From: Collinsella sp. BG-O-102
GTDB taxonomy: Bacteria > Actinomycetota > Coriobacteriia > Coriobacteriales > Coriobacteriaceae
Direction: 5' to 3'
Assembly (NCBI RefSeq): GCF_023656745.1
Contig: NZ_JAMOKO010000001.1
Span: 186,001-250,000 of the forward strand
DNA: 64,000 nt
Every line of letters begins with the position of its first letter. Within the stretch, counting starts at the first letter, position 1. The translations under genes and the position numbers were made by a program. The notes beneath the pieces are model-generated. The model was not told where the DNA came from. It did not search any database and saw nothing but the letters and a program-made list of their open reading frames with translations. Shown piece by piece: positions 8,907 through 17,972 of this stretch.

Positions 8907-9749
8907 CTAGGCGAGAGCGGCCATGATGGTGCGGGCGACGCCGTCGTGATCGTTGTCATATTCGGTGATGGCATCGGCGGCCTCGCGGTCCTCGGGCTCG
9001 GCGTTGATCATGGCCATGCCGTGGCCCGCTGCCTGCAGCATGGGGATGTCGTTGATGTTGTCGCCGAACGCCCAAGCGTCGGCGAGACGCTCGCCCAGGT
9101 GCTCGCAGAGCCACGTGAGGGCCGTTCCCTTGGTGGCGCCCTCGCCCATGACCTCGATATTCATGGCGTACGAACGCGTGACCTCAATGCCTCCGAGCGT
9201 GTCGAGCTCCGCCGCGATGGCGTCGCGATCAGCCGGGTCGTGCCAGTACATGGCGATGCGCTCGAGCGTCTCGACCTCGTCGATCTTGCTGTCGATATCC
9301 ATGTCGATCGGTGTTCGTGTGCGCTTGAGCGAAGCCGCGATGTGTGGGTCGCCGCCGCAGAATTCGTCCAGGCGCGTGTAGAGCGAGCGGGAGAGGAAGC
9401 ACTGCCCGTCCGCGAAGATATCGAAGGTGACGTCATGGCCGGCGGCAATGCTATGGACGCGGTGGGCGATGGCGCGGTCGAGCGGTCGGCTCAAAATGCG
9501 CGTAGCACGTGAGGTGTCGGTGGGCGCATCCTCGTCGAGCTGCCAGACACTGGCGCCATTGGCGCAGACGGCATAGTGCACGGCGGGATGGGCGAGGATG
9601 GGCTCAAAGATGCCCGACAGCGGGCGCCCCGTGCAGGGCACAAACTCAATACCGCGGTGCGCAAGCTCGTCGAGCATCGCCCAGGTGGCGTCGCTCATCT
9701 GCTTGTCGCTCGTCAACAGCGTTCCATCCATATCGGAAAACACAATCAT
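8907..9749 (-). CDS. Cof-type HAD-superfamily hydrolase
   Basis: Second HAD IIB phosphatase. Motif I is FSDMDGTLL at the N-terminus, motif II CTGRP, and motif IV AFGDNINDIPML with the preceding Lys in GATKGTAL. It is 280 residues and full length. AGAAAGGG precedes the ATG. It faces its paralogue at 7993-8787 tail to tail. The two differ throughout the cap domain, so this is not a recent duplication. Substrate unknown. Confidence 0.9.
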   Translation of the reverse strand: MIVFSDMDGTLLTSDKQMSDATWAMLDELAHRGIEFVPCTGRPLSGIFEPILAHPAVHYAVCANGASVWQLDEDAPTDTSRATRILSRPLDRAIAHRVHSIAAGHDVTFDIFADGQCFLSRSLYTRLDEFCGGDPHIAASLKRTRTPIDMDIDSKIDEVETLERIAMYWHDPADRDAIAAELDTLGGIEVTRSYAMNIEVMGEGATKGTALTWLCEHLGERLADAWAFGDNINDIPMLQAAGHGMAMINAEPEDREAADAITEYDNDHDGVARTIMAALA

Positions 9750-9774
9750 TTGATGCAGCCCTTTCTGCTGGCAT

Positions 9775-9812
9775 AAAAAGCGTGGCCGAGGGCGGTGATT
9801 CCCTGGCCACGC
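9775..9812 (-). terminator. Intrinsic terminator of the citrate synthase unit
   Basis: On the minus strand GCGTGGCC pairs with GGCCACGC, followed by TTTTT. It lies 24 nt after the citrate synthase stop codon. Confidence 0.8.
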
Positions 9813-9836
9813 TCGAGTTCTATAACGGTCCGCGTC

Positions 9837-11255
9837 CTAGCGGTCGGCGAGCGGCTTGTACGCAAGCGGCTCGATAACCGGGCGATAAGCCGGGCGAATA
9901 ATGCGGTGCGCGCAGAAGAGCTCTTCCATGCGGTGTGCCGACCAGCCGGCCATGCGGGCGACGGCGAATAGCGGCGTAAAAAGCGTCTCGGGTACGCCGA
10001 GCATCTTGTAGATAAAGCCTGTGTACAGGTCGATGTTGGCGCAGATGGGCTTAGTCATGCCGTGGTCGCGCATCACCTGCGGTGCCAGGCGCTCAATGCG
10101 CTCGATGAGCGCGAACTCATCGCCCAGGTCCTTCTTGGCGGCAAGTGTGCGCGCGTAACGGCGGCACACCTCGGCGCGCGGGTCGCTCAGCGTGTAGACG
10201 GCGTGGCCCATACCGTAGATGAGGCCCGTGCCGTCGAAGGCCTGCTTGTCGAGAATCTTGCCCAGGTAGGCTGCGACCTCGTCCTCGTCCTCCCAATTGG
10301 AGACATGCGCACGGATGTCCTCGTGCATGGACACGACCTTGGCGTTGGCGCCGCCGTGGCGCGGGCCCTTGAGCGAGCCGATGGCCGCGGCGTAGGCGGA
10401 ATACGGGTCAGTGGCCGAGGAGGACAGCACGCGGCAGGCAAACGTGGAGTTGTTGCCGCCGCCGTGCTCGGCATGCAGCATGAGCATCACGTCGAGCAGC
10501 ATGGCTTCGTCGCGGGTGAATGCCATGCCGCCGCGCAACACCTGCAGGATGGTCTCGGCGGTGGAGAGGCCGGGCGTGGGGTGCGGTACATGAACCTCGG
10601 AGCCGCGGCGCTTGGCGACCGAGGCCATATGCGCGAAGGCGGCGATGCGGGGGAGACGGGCGAGCATGGAGATGGCGACGTCGATTTCGTGCTCGGGTGT
10701 AATGGCGTCGGGCTCGGCGTCGAAGGCGTAGAGCAGCAGCACGGCGCGCTGAAGCACATTCATGATGCTCGACGACACCGTGGTCATGGGGAACTCTTTG
10801 ACGTACTCGTCGCTCAGGTGCCTAAAAGCACCCAGACGTCCGCAAAAACCGTCGAGCTCCTCTTTGTTGGGCAGAGAGCCCGTGATGAGCAGGTAGGCGA
10901 CCTCTTCGTAGCCATAGCGATCCTCGGCCTGGGCGTTGTTGACCAGGTCCTCGATGCTGTAGCCACGAAGCGTGAGTTTGCCCTGATCGGGCACGACCTT
11001 TCCGTCGACCTTGTTGTAGCCATGCACATCCGAGATGCGGGTAAGGCCCGCGACCACGCCCGAGCCGTCGGCATTGCGCAGGCCGCGCTTGACGTTGTGC
11101 TCCACGAACAAGCCCTCGTCGTACGGGGCGGTCGGCAGGCCGTGGTAGAGGTTTTCGCTTTCGGGCGAAATCTGACGGCTCGCCTCGTAATCCAGAACCA
11201 GGCGGCTCAGGTGATCGTCGAAGCGGTAGTAGATTTTCTTGGCGTCGTAGGCCAT
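9837..11255 (-). CDS. Citrate synthase
   Basis: Condenses acetyl-CoA with oxaloacetate. The family core includes LHAEHGGGNNSTF (substrate His), then GPRHGGANAKV and GMGHAVYTLSDPR with the catalytic His and Asp. At 472 residues it has about 60 more N-terminal residues than the shortest bacterial forms. GAGAGGAG precedes the ATG. No aconitase or isocitrate dehydrogenase is in the window; in an anaerobe the enzyme would feed 2-oxoglutarate synthesis, which suits the GltBD genes at 37.8 kb. It probably shares a transcript with the ACT-domain gene upstream. A 2-methylcitrate synthase role cannot be excluded. Confidence 0.9.
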   Translation of the reverse strand: MAYDAKKIYYRFDDHLSRLVLDYEASRQISPESENLYHGLPTAPYDEGLFVEHNVKRGLRNADGSGVVAGLTRISDVHGYNKVDGKVVPDQGKLTLRGYSIEDLVNNAQAEDRYGYEEVAYLLITGSLPNKEELDGFCGRLGAFRHLSDEYVKEFPMTTVSSSIMNVLQRAVLLLYAFDAEPDAITPEHEIDVAISMLARLPRIAAFAHMASVAKRRGSEVHVPHPTPGLSTAETILQVLRGGMAFTRDEAMLLDVMLMLHAEHGGGNNSTFACRVLSSSATDPYSAYAAAIGSLKGPRHGGANAKVVSMHEDIRAHVSNWEDEDEVAAYLGKILDKQAFDGTGLIYGMGHAVYTLSDPRAEVCRRYARTLAAKKDLGDEFALIERIERLAPQVMRDHGMTKPICANIDLYTGFIYKMLGVPETLFTPLFAVARMAGWSAHRMEELFCAHRIIRPAYRPVIEPLAYKPLADR

Positions 11256-11332
11256 GCGCGCTCCTCTCCGGTCCGCTTTGGGGCCGCGCGCTTGGACGAT
11301 ATGACGTCAAGCTGCCCCGAGCGGCTTGTTCG

Positions 11333-11620
11333 CTACAGACGGTACATAAAGTTAAAGACGTCCTCGCGCTGAATGGACACGTTGACGCCCGAAAGCTCGC
11401 CTGCCTCGGCCAGGGCCTTCTGCAGCTCGGCGAAGTCGAGCTTGGATTCGGCGGTGTCGGCCAGCATGGTCATGGTGAAGATGTCCTCGATAATGGACTG
11501 CGTGATGTCGCGGATGTCGACGTTGGCCTCGCCCAGAACACGGGTGACGCCGGCGACGATGCCGGGGCGGTTCTTGCCAAGGACGGTGATGACGATGCGG
11601 GAGGACGAGATCTCGGCCAT
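11333..11620 (-). CDS. ACT-domain protein (UPF0237 type)
   Basis: A 95-residue protein made almost entirely of ACT fold. It starts with SSRIVITVLGKNRPGIVAGV, the ligand-binding loop of ACT domains, and continues with NVDIRDITQSI. Small ACT proteins of this type bind amino acids or partner proteins as regulators; the ligand is unknown. Start 11620 is preceded by GAAAGGG; upstream in-frame codons run through a repeat-rich spacer and are not credible. It lies 77 nt before citrate synthase on the same strand, suggesting co-transcription. Confidence 0.88.
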   Translation of the reverse strand: MAEISSSRIVITVLGKNRPGIVAGVTRVLGEANVDIRDITQSIIEDIFTMTMLADTAESKLDFAELQKALAEAGELSGVNVSIQREDVFNFMYRL

Positions 11621-11686
11621 GGGAAACCCTTTCGCGTGGTTGCGGTGCGCGGGGCGCTCCGCTACGGTACAGTGTTCATCATTGTA

Positions 11687-11784
11687 CCTGTCTGGCGCCA
11701 AAAGGGGCACCCTTGCTGCGGCGTTACACGTCTGCAACATGGGGCGCTTGTCTCGCGGGGTGTATTTTTGGCACCCTGGACAGG
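11687..11784. repeat. Imperfect inverted repeat
   Basis: Paired blocks CCTGTC/GACAGG, GCCAAAA/TTTTGGC and CACCC/GGGTG with internal loops span about 98 bp in the spacer between the ACT gene and rpmE. No other copy was recognised. Confidence 0.4.
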
Positions 11785-11898
11785 TCAGGCGGTTCCTGTT
11801 GGCGCCGCGATCGGGCAGATGCGCCTGTGCGCTCTGGTGCAAAGACCGTGAACCTTTTGTGGGACGTGCGGCGCCGTGGTACCATAGCCGAGTTTGTT

Positions 11899-11947
11899 GT
11901 CTTGGTCGGAAACCAAGACGCCTTATGCGCTGATCGGTAACCAGCGC
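11899..11947 (+). promoter_or_regulatory. Putative bL31 leader RNA
   Basis: Two adjacent hairpins precede rpmE: GTCTTGGT/ACCAAGAC (loop CGGAA) and GCGCTG/CAGCGC. The AAGGAG site begins at 11957. Ribosomal-protein leaders upstream of L31 genes are known in several bacterial groups and mediate feedback by the protein. That this is one is inferred from position and folding only. Confidence 0.5.
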
Positions 11948-11969
11948 CTGACTAATAAGGAGTCCTACC

Positions 11970-12395
11970 ATGAAGCAGGGTATCCATCCCCAGTATGTCG
12001 AGTGCACGGTGACGTGCTCCTGCGGCAACACTTTCAAGACGCACGCTACCGTGTCCGAGATGAAGGTCGAGCTTTGCAACGAGTGCCACCCGTTCTACAC
12101 CGGCCAGCAGAAGTTCGTCGACACCGGTGGACGCGTCCAGCGCTTCGCCGACAAGTTCGGTGGCGCCGCTGCCGCCCAGCTCAAGAAGGCTGAGGAGGCC
12201 AAGGCTGCCAAGGCCGCCAAGGCTGCTGAGGCCGAGGCCGCTCGCAAGGCCGCCGCTGAGGCTAAGGCTGCCGAGAAGGCCAAGCGTGCCGCTAAGTTTG
12301 CCGAGGAGGCTGCCAAGCAGGCCGCCGAGGCTCCCGCAGAGGCTCCCGTCGAGGAGGCCGCTGCCGAGGCCGAGACCATCGAGGCTGCTGAGTAA
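11970..12395 (+). CDS. rpmE: Ribosomal protein bL31 with long Ala/Lys/Glu-rich tail
   Basis: Large-subunit protein of the zinc-binding (C+) type: Cys16, Cys18, Cys36 and Cys39 occur in CSCGNTF and ELCNECHPF, followed by the family hallmark [18 protein letters not shown]. The usual protein is about 65-80 residues. This one continues to 141 residues with a tail made almost only of Ala, Lys and Glu, probably helical and surface exposed. AAGGAG lies 7 nt before the ATG. It has its own terminator and a structured leader. Confidence 0.95.
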   Translation: MKQGIHPQYVECTVTCSCGNTFKTHATVSEMKVELCNECHPFYTGQQKFVDTGGRVQRFADKFGGAAAAQLKKAEEAKAAKAAKAAEAEAARKAAAEAKAAEKAKRAAKFAEEAAKQAAEAPAEAPVEEAAAEAETIEAAE

Positions 12396-12432
12396 ATAGC
12401 TCGCCGCGGAAACACTCGCATTCATGGCATTA

Positions 12433-12466
12433 GGGCCGCGCATCCATTTGGGTGCGCGGCCCTTTT
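12433..12466 (+). terminator. Intrinsic terminator of rpmE
   Basis: GGGCCGCGCA pairs with TGCGCGGCCC, followed by TTTT. Confidence 0.88.
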
Positions 12467-12478
12467 CTTTTTATTGGC

Positions 12479-12535
12479 GCAAGCTAACTCGTCCCCATTG
12501 CACCAGGTTGGTGCGAAGGGGATGGGTTGGCTTGC
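12479..12535. repeat. 57-bp inverted repeat of GTCCCC type
   Basis: Two 26-nt arms (12479-12504 and 12510-12535) match as reverse complements at 21 of 26 positions, most differences being G-U compatible. Sequence is unlike the TCTGTAAC family. A related TTGGTGCATTGGG palindrome lies at 48865-48966. A tandem pair of AGTCCCTTTTTGGCA follows near 12590. The rest of the spacer before secA shows nothing else. Confidence 0.5.
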
Positions 12536-12751
12536 ACCAAATGGCAGAGAGACAGCGTTTTCCCAGATAAAAGCTGCCAAAATAAACCAGTCCCTTTTTG
12601 GCAAGTCCCTTTTTGGCAGGTTGGTCGTAGTTATTACGTGGCGGTTGAGGTCGACCGCATAGGCGGCGCCTTGTTTGGCTAAAGTACATTTATCTGTGTT
12701 TAACTCGTCCAAGGTTTCATGCCGCGGGCGATGGCCAAAAAGGAAAACCAC

Positions 12752-15559
12752 ATGGGATTCATGTCAAAGTTGCTGTCCTTTGGATCTGATAAGGACCTGA
12801 AGCGCTACTACAAGATCGTCGACAAGATCAACGGTCTTGAGCCCCAGTTTGAGAAGATGACCGAGGAGGAGCTCCGCGCCCAGACCGATAAGTTCCGTGA
12901 GCGCTACGCCAACGGCGAGTCGCTCGATGACATGCTCCCCGAGGCCTTTGCCACCGTGCGCGAAGCTTCCAAGCGCACCATGGGCATGCGTCACTTTGAT
13001 GTACAGCTCATCGGCGCCATGGCGCTGCACGAGGGCCACATCGCCGAGATGAAGACCGGCGAAGGCAAGACCCTCGTCTCCACGCTGGCCGGCTATCTCA
13101 ACGCTATCGCCGGTAAGGGCGTGCACGTCGTTACCGTCAATGACTACCTGGCCAAGCGCGACTCCGAGTGGATGGGCCGTATCTACAAGTACCTGGGTAT
13201 GACCGTCGGTCTGCTGCAGAACAACATGCCGCTCGAGCTTAAGCGCCCAGCCTACCAGGCCGATGTCACCTATGGCACCAACTCCGAGTTTGGCTTCGAT
13301 TACCTGCGCGACAACATGGTCACCCGCCCCGAGCAGCGTGTGCAGCGCGGTCACAACTACGCCATCGTCGACGAGGTCGACTCCATCCTGATCGACGAGG
13401 CCAGAACGCCGCTCATCATCTCGGGCGCCGGCACCAAGTCCGCCAGCACCTACAAGGACTTCGCGCGCGCCGTGCGCGGCCTTGAGCGCGGCGAGGACGT
13501 CTCGCACGACATGCTCACCGCCACCGAGGACGTTGAGCCCACGGGCGACTTCGTCATGGACGAGGCCAAGCACACCATCGCCGCCACCGAGCGCGGCCTT
13601 AAAAAGATCGAGCGCCGCTTGGGTATCGATGACATCTATGCCGATCTCTCCGGCCAGCTGGTCAACCACCTGCAGCAGGCGCTGAAGGCCCAGTACATGT
13701 TCCACCGCGACAAGCAGTACGTGGTCACCAACGGCGAGGTTAAGATCGTCGACGAGTTCACCGGCCGTATCATGGAAGGCCGCCGCTACTCCGAGGGCCT
13801 GCATCAGGCCATCGAGGCTAAAGAGGGCGTGCTCGTGCGCGAGGAGAACCAGACCCTTGCCACCATCACCCTGCAGAACTACTTCCGCCTGTATGACAAG
13901 CTCTCCGGCATGACCGGTACGGCACTCACCGAGGACGCTGAGTTCCGCGAGATCTACAAGCTGCCCGTCGAGGTCATTCCCCCCAACAAACCCGTGCAGC
14001 GTGTTGACCACGAGGACCTGGTGTACCGCACCATTCAGGCTAAGTACAACGCCGTTGCCGACGACGTTGAGCGTCGTCACGCCAAGGGCCAGCCGGTCCT
14101 GGTGGGCACCGTCTCCATCGAGAGCTCCGAAAAGCTGTCCGCCGCCCTTACCAAGCGCGGCATCGCGCACGAGGTCCTTAACGCCAAGCACCACGAGCGC
14201 GAGGCCCATATCGTGGCCCAGGCTGGTCGCTATGGCGCCGTGACCATCGCTACCAACATGGCCGGCCGTGGTACCGACATCTTGCTGGGCGGCAACCCCG
14301 ACGAGCTGGTGCGCGAGCGTCTGGAGTACGAGGGCCTGACCATGGAGGACGTCACGCCCGAGCAGCTCGAGCAGTTTAACGCCGAGGCCAAGGAGACCTG
14401 CAAGGCCGAGCGCGAGCGCGTGCTTGCCGCCGGCGGCCTGACCGTCATCGGCACCGAGCGCCATGAGTCCCGCCGTATCGACAACCAGCTGCGTGGCCGT
14501 TCCGGCCGTCAGGGCGATCCGGGCGAGACCCAGTTCTACCTGTCGCTCGAGGACGATCTCATGCGCCTGTTTGGCGGCGACAAGATGGACCGCGTCTCCA
14601 AGATGATGGTCACGGCCGATATGGGCGACGACATGCCGATCCAGCACAAGATCATCTCCAAGGCCGTTGAGAGCGCCCAGCATAAGGTCGAGAGCATCAA
14701 CTTCTCCATGCGTAAGAGCGTTCTTGAGTACGACGACGTCATGAACAAGCAGCGCCAGGTCATCTACGCCGAGCGTAACAAGATTCTGGATGGCAAGGAC
14801 CTGACCGACCACATCACCGAGGTCATGCACGATACCGTGTACCGCTGCGTGCAGGAGTTCTGCACCAAGGACAGCCACGAGGGCGAGCGCGATCTTGAGG
14901 GTCTGCGCAAATGGGTCGTGGAGCTGACCGGGCATATCGATACCCCTCAGTTCCCCGACGAGGACTTTGAGGCCCTGGCTGCCGATGTCCTGGCCTATGT
15001 TGAGAAGTGCTACAACATGAAGGCCGAGCGTCTGGGCGAGGACCTGATGCGCGAGCTTAATACCCAGGTCATGCTGCGCGTCATCGATACGCGTTGGATG
15101 AACTACCTGCAGGAGATGGACTACCTCAAGACCGGTATCGGACTGCGCGGCTTTGGCCAGCGCGACCCGCTGGTCGAGTACAAGACCGAGGCCTACGGCG
15201 CGTTCCAGATGCTCGTCGATACCATGTACGAGGATTACCTGCGTACTGTTCTACGCATTGAGATCAAGGCTGCCCCGCAGGCTGTGGAGCACAAGGAGGA
15301 GCCCGCCCTTAAGGGTGCGCGCTTCTCTGGTCCCGCCGATGTCGATGGCGACAACAGCGATTCGGTGCTGCGCAAGCAGGCTCAGGTGCAGGCCCGTACC
15401 GCCGTCCAGGGGGGTCCGGCTGCCGTTAACAACGGTGGCAAGGTGACGACCTACCGTAAGTCCGAGAGCGACGACCCTTATGTCAACGTGGGCCGCAACG
15501 ACCTGTGCCCTTGCGGTAGCGGTAAGAAGTTCAAGTACTGCCACGGCAGGAATCGTTAA
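12752..15559 (+). CDS. secA: Preprotein translocase ATPase SecA
   Basis: Motor of the Sec pathway that pushes unfolded preproteins through SecYEG. DEAD-like motor 1 has the Walker A motif MKTGEGKT near residue 100 and DEVDSILIDEARTPL. Motor 2 has NMAGRGTDILLGG and GRSGRQGDPG. The C-terminus ends in the zinc-binding CPCGSGKKFKYCHG that docks SecB or lipid. Length 935. Four in-frame ATGs cluster at the start; 12752 has AAAAGGA 7 nt upstream and is preferred over 12719, 12731 and 12761. Its stop overlaps the prfB start by one base, so the two genes are translationally coupled. Confidence 0.96.
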   Translation: MGFMSKLLSFGSDKDLKRYYKIVDKINGLEPQFEKMTEEELRAQTDKFRERYANGESLDDMLPEAFATVREASKRTMGMRHFDVQLIGAMALHEGHIAEMKTGEGKTLVSTLAGYLNAIAGKGVHVVTVNDYLAKRDSEWMGRIYKYLGMTVGLLQNNMPLELKRPAYQADVTYGTNSEFGFDYLRDNMVTRPEQRVQRGHNYAIVDEVDSILIDEARTPLIISGAGTKSASTYKDFARAVRGLERGEDVSHDMLTATEDVEPTGDFVMDEAKHTIAATERGLKKIERRLGIDDIYADLSGQLVNHLQQALKAQYMFHRDKQYVVTNGEVKIVDEFTGRIMEGRRYSEGLHQAIEAKEGVLVREENQTLATITLQNYFRLYDKLSGMTGTALTEDAEFREIYKLPVEVIPPNKPVQRVDHEDLVYRTIQAKYNAVADDVERRHAKGQPVLVGTVSIESSEKLSAALTKRGIAHEVLNAKHHEREAHIVAQAGRYGAVTIATNMAGRGTDILLGGNPDELVRERLEYEGLTMEDVTPEQLEQFNAEAKETCKAERERVLAAGGLTVIGTERHESRRIDNQLRGRSGRQGDPGETQFYLSLEDDLMRLFGGDKMDRVSKMMVTADMGDDMPIQHKIISKAVESAQHKVESINFSMRKSVLEYDDVMNKQRQVIYAERNKILDGKDLTDHITEVMHDTVYRCVQEFCTKDSHEGERDLEGLRKWVVELTGHIDTPQFPDEDFEALAADVLAYVEKCYNMKAERLGEDLMRELNTQVMLRVIDTRWMNYLQEMDYLKTGIGLRGFGQRDPLVEYKTEAYGAFQMLVDTMYEDYLRTVLRIEIKAAPQAVEHKEEPALKGARFSGPADVDGDNSDSVLRKQAQVQARTAVQGGPAAVNNGGKVTTYRKSESDDPYVNVGRNDLCPCGSGKKFKYCHGRNR

Positions 15560-16707
15560 TGGCCGAGACTCTAGAGGTGACACCCGCCGAGTTGGACGCG
15601 TTTGCGGACCGACTCGGCGAGGTCGAGTCGTATCTCCATTTGGACGAGAAGCGTACCCGCGTAACGGAGCTCGAGGCCAAAAGCGTCGCCCCGGGTTTTT
15701 GGGACGACGCCGATGCCGCTCGCGCCACGATGGAGGAGATTGCGCGCGCCAAGGAGGACATCGCCGCCGTGGATACGGCGCGCGGTGAGCTCTCCGATGC
15801 TCGCGCCGCGTTGGAGCTTGCCGAGGAAATGGGCGATGATCCCGATGCCGCTGCGCTGCGAGAGGAAGCTGCCGCCACGGCGGAGCGCCTATCCCGCGCC
15901 ATCGACGAGCTTGAACTTGCGAGCTGGTTTACCGGCGAGTTCGATCACGGCGACGCAATTGTGACCATCAAGCCCGGGCAGGGTGGCTTGGAGGCCCAGG
16001 ACTGGACCTTCATGCTCTTTAAGATGTACATGAAGTACTGCCAGCGCCGCGGTTGGAAGGTCACCATCAACGATTGCCCCGCGGCCGAGGTTATCGGCAT
16101 CGATCGCGCGACCTTTACCGTCGAAGGCAAGGATGCCTTTGGCATGCTTCGTGCCGAGGCCGGAGTTCACCGCCTGGTGCGCATTAGCCCCACCGACGAC
16201 AAGAAGCGCCGCCAGACTACGTTTGCCGGCGTCGAGGTCATTCCGGTGCTGCCCGACGATATCGATATCGAGATTAGTCCCGATGACATTCGCGTCGACG
16301 TGTACCATGCAAGCGGCCCGGGCGGTCAGGGTGTCAACACCACCGACTCCGCCGTGCGTGTGACGCATTTCCCCAGCGGTATCGTGGTCACGTGCCAAAA
16401 CGAGCGCAGCCAGATTCAAAACAAGGCCGCGTGCATGCAGATCCTCAAGGCGCGCCTGTACGAGATTGAGCTCGAAAAGCGCGCCGAGGCCCTGGATGAG
16501 ATTCGCGGACCCAAGACCACAATTGGTTTTGGCAACCAGATCCGCAGCTACGTGCTCTACCCGTACCAGATGGTTAAGGACCTGCGCACGGGCGTGGAGA
16601 CCAGCAACGTCGAGGCCGTTCTTGACGATGGCGACCTGGATCCGTTTGTAATTGGCTATCACCGTTGGGCTACCGGCAACGCTGACGCGGAGACCCCGTC
16701 TGCCTAA
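15559..16707 (+). CDS. prfB: Peptide chain release factor 2
   Basis: Terminates translation at UGA and UAA. The GGQ motif (SGPGGQGVN, residues 255-257) enters the peptidyl-transferase centre. Two features stand out. The stop-codon-recognising tripeptide, normally Ser-Pro-Phe in RF2, reads Ser-Pro-Thr here (S210-P211-T212, codons AGC CCC ACC). The reading frame is also continuous, without the internal UGA frameshift site that autoregulates prfB in many bacteria. Overall sequence, length (382) and the secA-prfB neighbourhood are typical of RF2 rather than RF1. Confidence 0.93.
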   Translation: MAETLEVTPAELDAFADRLGEVESYLHLDEKRTRVTELEAKSVAPGFWDDADAARATMEEIARAKEDIAAVDTARGELSDARAALELAEEMGDDPDAAALREEAAATAERLSRAIDELELASWFTGEFDHGDAIVTIKPGQGGLEAQDWTFMLFKMYMKYCQRRGWKVTINDCPAAEVIGIDRATFTVEGKDAFGMLRAEAGVHRLVRISPTDDKKRRQTTFAGVEVIPVLPDDIDIEISPDDIRVDVYHASGPGGQGVNTTDSAVRVTHFPSGIVVTCQNERSQIQNKAACMQILKARLYEIELEKRAEALDEIRGPKTTIGFGNQIRSYVLYPYQMVKDLRTGVETSNVEAVLDDGDLDPFVIGYHRWATGNADAETPSA

Positions 16708-16833
16708 ACCGCTCGGTTTATGTGGAAATGGATTAAAACCCTCCGAGCAGGGTGGTTTTGTATCCAGAACAAACCCTGCGCAGGGGTGGTATTTGTTGGG
16801 CGAATCGGTAGAATCGAATACAAGAAGAAGTTC

Positions 16834-16862
16834 AAAGCGCATCCGATGGGGTGCGCTTTTTT
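16834..16862 (+). terminator. Intrinsic terminator of secA-prfB, abutting the next RBS
   Basis: AAAGCGCA pairs with TGCGCTTT and is followed by more T. The GAGGGAGG site of the YitT gene starts within 1-2 nt of the T-run, so the hairpin lies inside the expected leader of that gene. Confidence 0.7.
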
Positions 16863-16874
16863 GAGGGAGGCAGC

Positions 16875-17765
16875 ATGGCATATCGTCTGGACATCAAGCG
16901 CATTCTTTCGATGAACTTCTTTCACGATCTACCCCAGATCATGTTGGGGTGTGCCTTGGCCGCCATCGCGACCGACCTGTTTTTGATTCCCAACGGTCTT
17001 GCCGCCGGTGGCGTTACGGGTCTTGCGACGATTATCCAGGCGGTCGGCGCGGCGCGAGGCGTGTCACTTCCCGTCGGTATCCAGACCATCGTGATGAATG
17101 CCTTGCTGCTGCTGATCGTTATGCGCGAGGGCGGCATGTTCTATGTGGTGCAGACGGCGACGGGCTTTGTGCTGCTGGGCTTTTTTACCGATCTGTTTGC
17201 CCCGTTTGTAGCGCCTCTGGCACATGCGGACCTGATGCTTCCCGCTATGTGGGGCGGCATTATCACGGGCATCGGTTACGGCATGGTATTGCGCGCCGGC
17301 GCCAACACCGGCGGCTCGGACACGATTGGCCAAATCATCTCGCGTAACACCTCGCTGCCGGTGGGCTCGACCGTCATGGCAATCGACGTTGCCGTATGTG
17401 CGGCATCGGCTCCTGTCTTCTCCCTCGAAAATGCTCTGTACGCAGGACTTTCGATGGTGATTAGCGGCTATGTGATCGATGCCGTGGTCGATGGCGGCAA
17501 TAAGCGTCGTATGGTACTCATCATCTCGGATAACTTCCCCGATATCGCGGCCGACATCATGTATGGTCTGGGACGCGGCTGCACCAAATTAAAGGCGACC
17601 GGTATGTATTCGGGCGTCGAGAAGCCGGTGATCATGGTGATCGTTAGCCGTCGAGAGCTCAACACCCTTAAAACGATCGTGCGCGAGCGCGATCCTCATG
17701 CCATTGTGACGGTCGCCGACGTTACGGAAGCCTTCGGTGAGGGATTCAAGGACATTAACGCGTAG
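16875..17765 (+). CDS. YitT family membrane protein (DUF161/DUF2179)
   Basis: A 296-residue integral membrane protein. Four to six hydrophobic segments fill residues 15-200 with the family pattern (NGLAAGGVTGLATII; GANTGGSDTIGQIIS). The soluble C-terminal DUF2179 domain includes GVEKPVIMVIVSRREL. Function of the family is not established; some members have been linked to transport. Start 16875 is preceded by GAGGGAGG; an in-frame ATG at 16851 lies within the upstream terminator. Confidence 0.88.
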   Translation: MAYRLDIKRILSMNFFHDLPQIMLGCALAAIATDLFLIPNGLAAGGVTGLATIIQAVGAARGVSLPVGIQTIVMNALLLLIVMREGGMFYVVQTATGFVLLGFFTDLFAPFVAPLAHADLMLPAMWGGIITGIGYGMVLRAGANTGGSDTIGQIISRNTSLPVGSTVMAIDVAVCAASAPVFSLENALYAGLSMVISGYVIDAVVDGGNKRRMVLIISDNFPDIAADIMYGLGRGCTKLKATGMYSGVEKPVIMVIVSRRELNTLKTIVRERDPHAIVTVADVTEAFGEGFKDINA

Positions 17766-17972
17766 GGCCGACTGCGTTCCATCCAAAAGACGTTCACATT
17801 GATAAACCGTTTCATCAGCGGTTCTGCCTGCCAAATTGTTCAAATAATGATAAAAACTCTGGTAAAGCCATCAGTTTCCAGCATAATGAATGACGTACGT
17901 GCATTGCGGCTGTGTTGGGGTTACCTTCTGTGCCGTGCGCATTTTGCCTAATGAGGATGAAAGGAAGGCACA

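Noticed and set aside
12764-14935. Long minus-strand open frame opposite secA
   Set aside because: A GC-rich antisense shadow; the plus strand encodes an unmistakable SecA.
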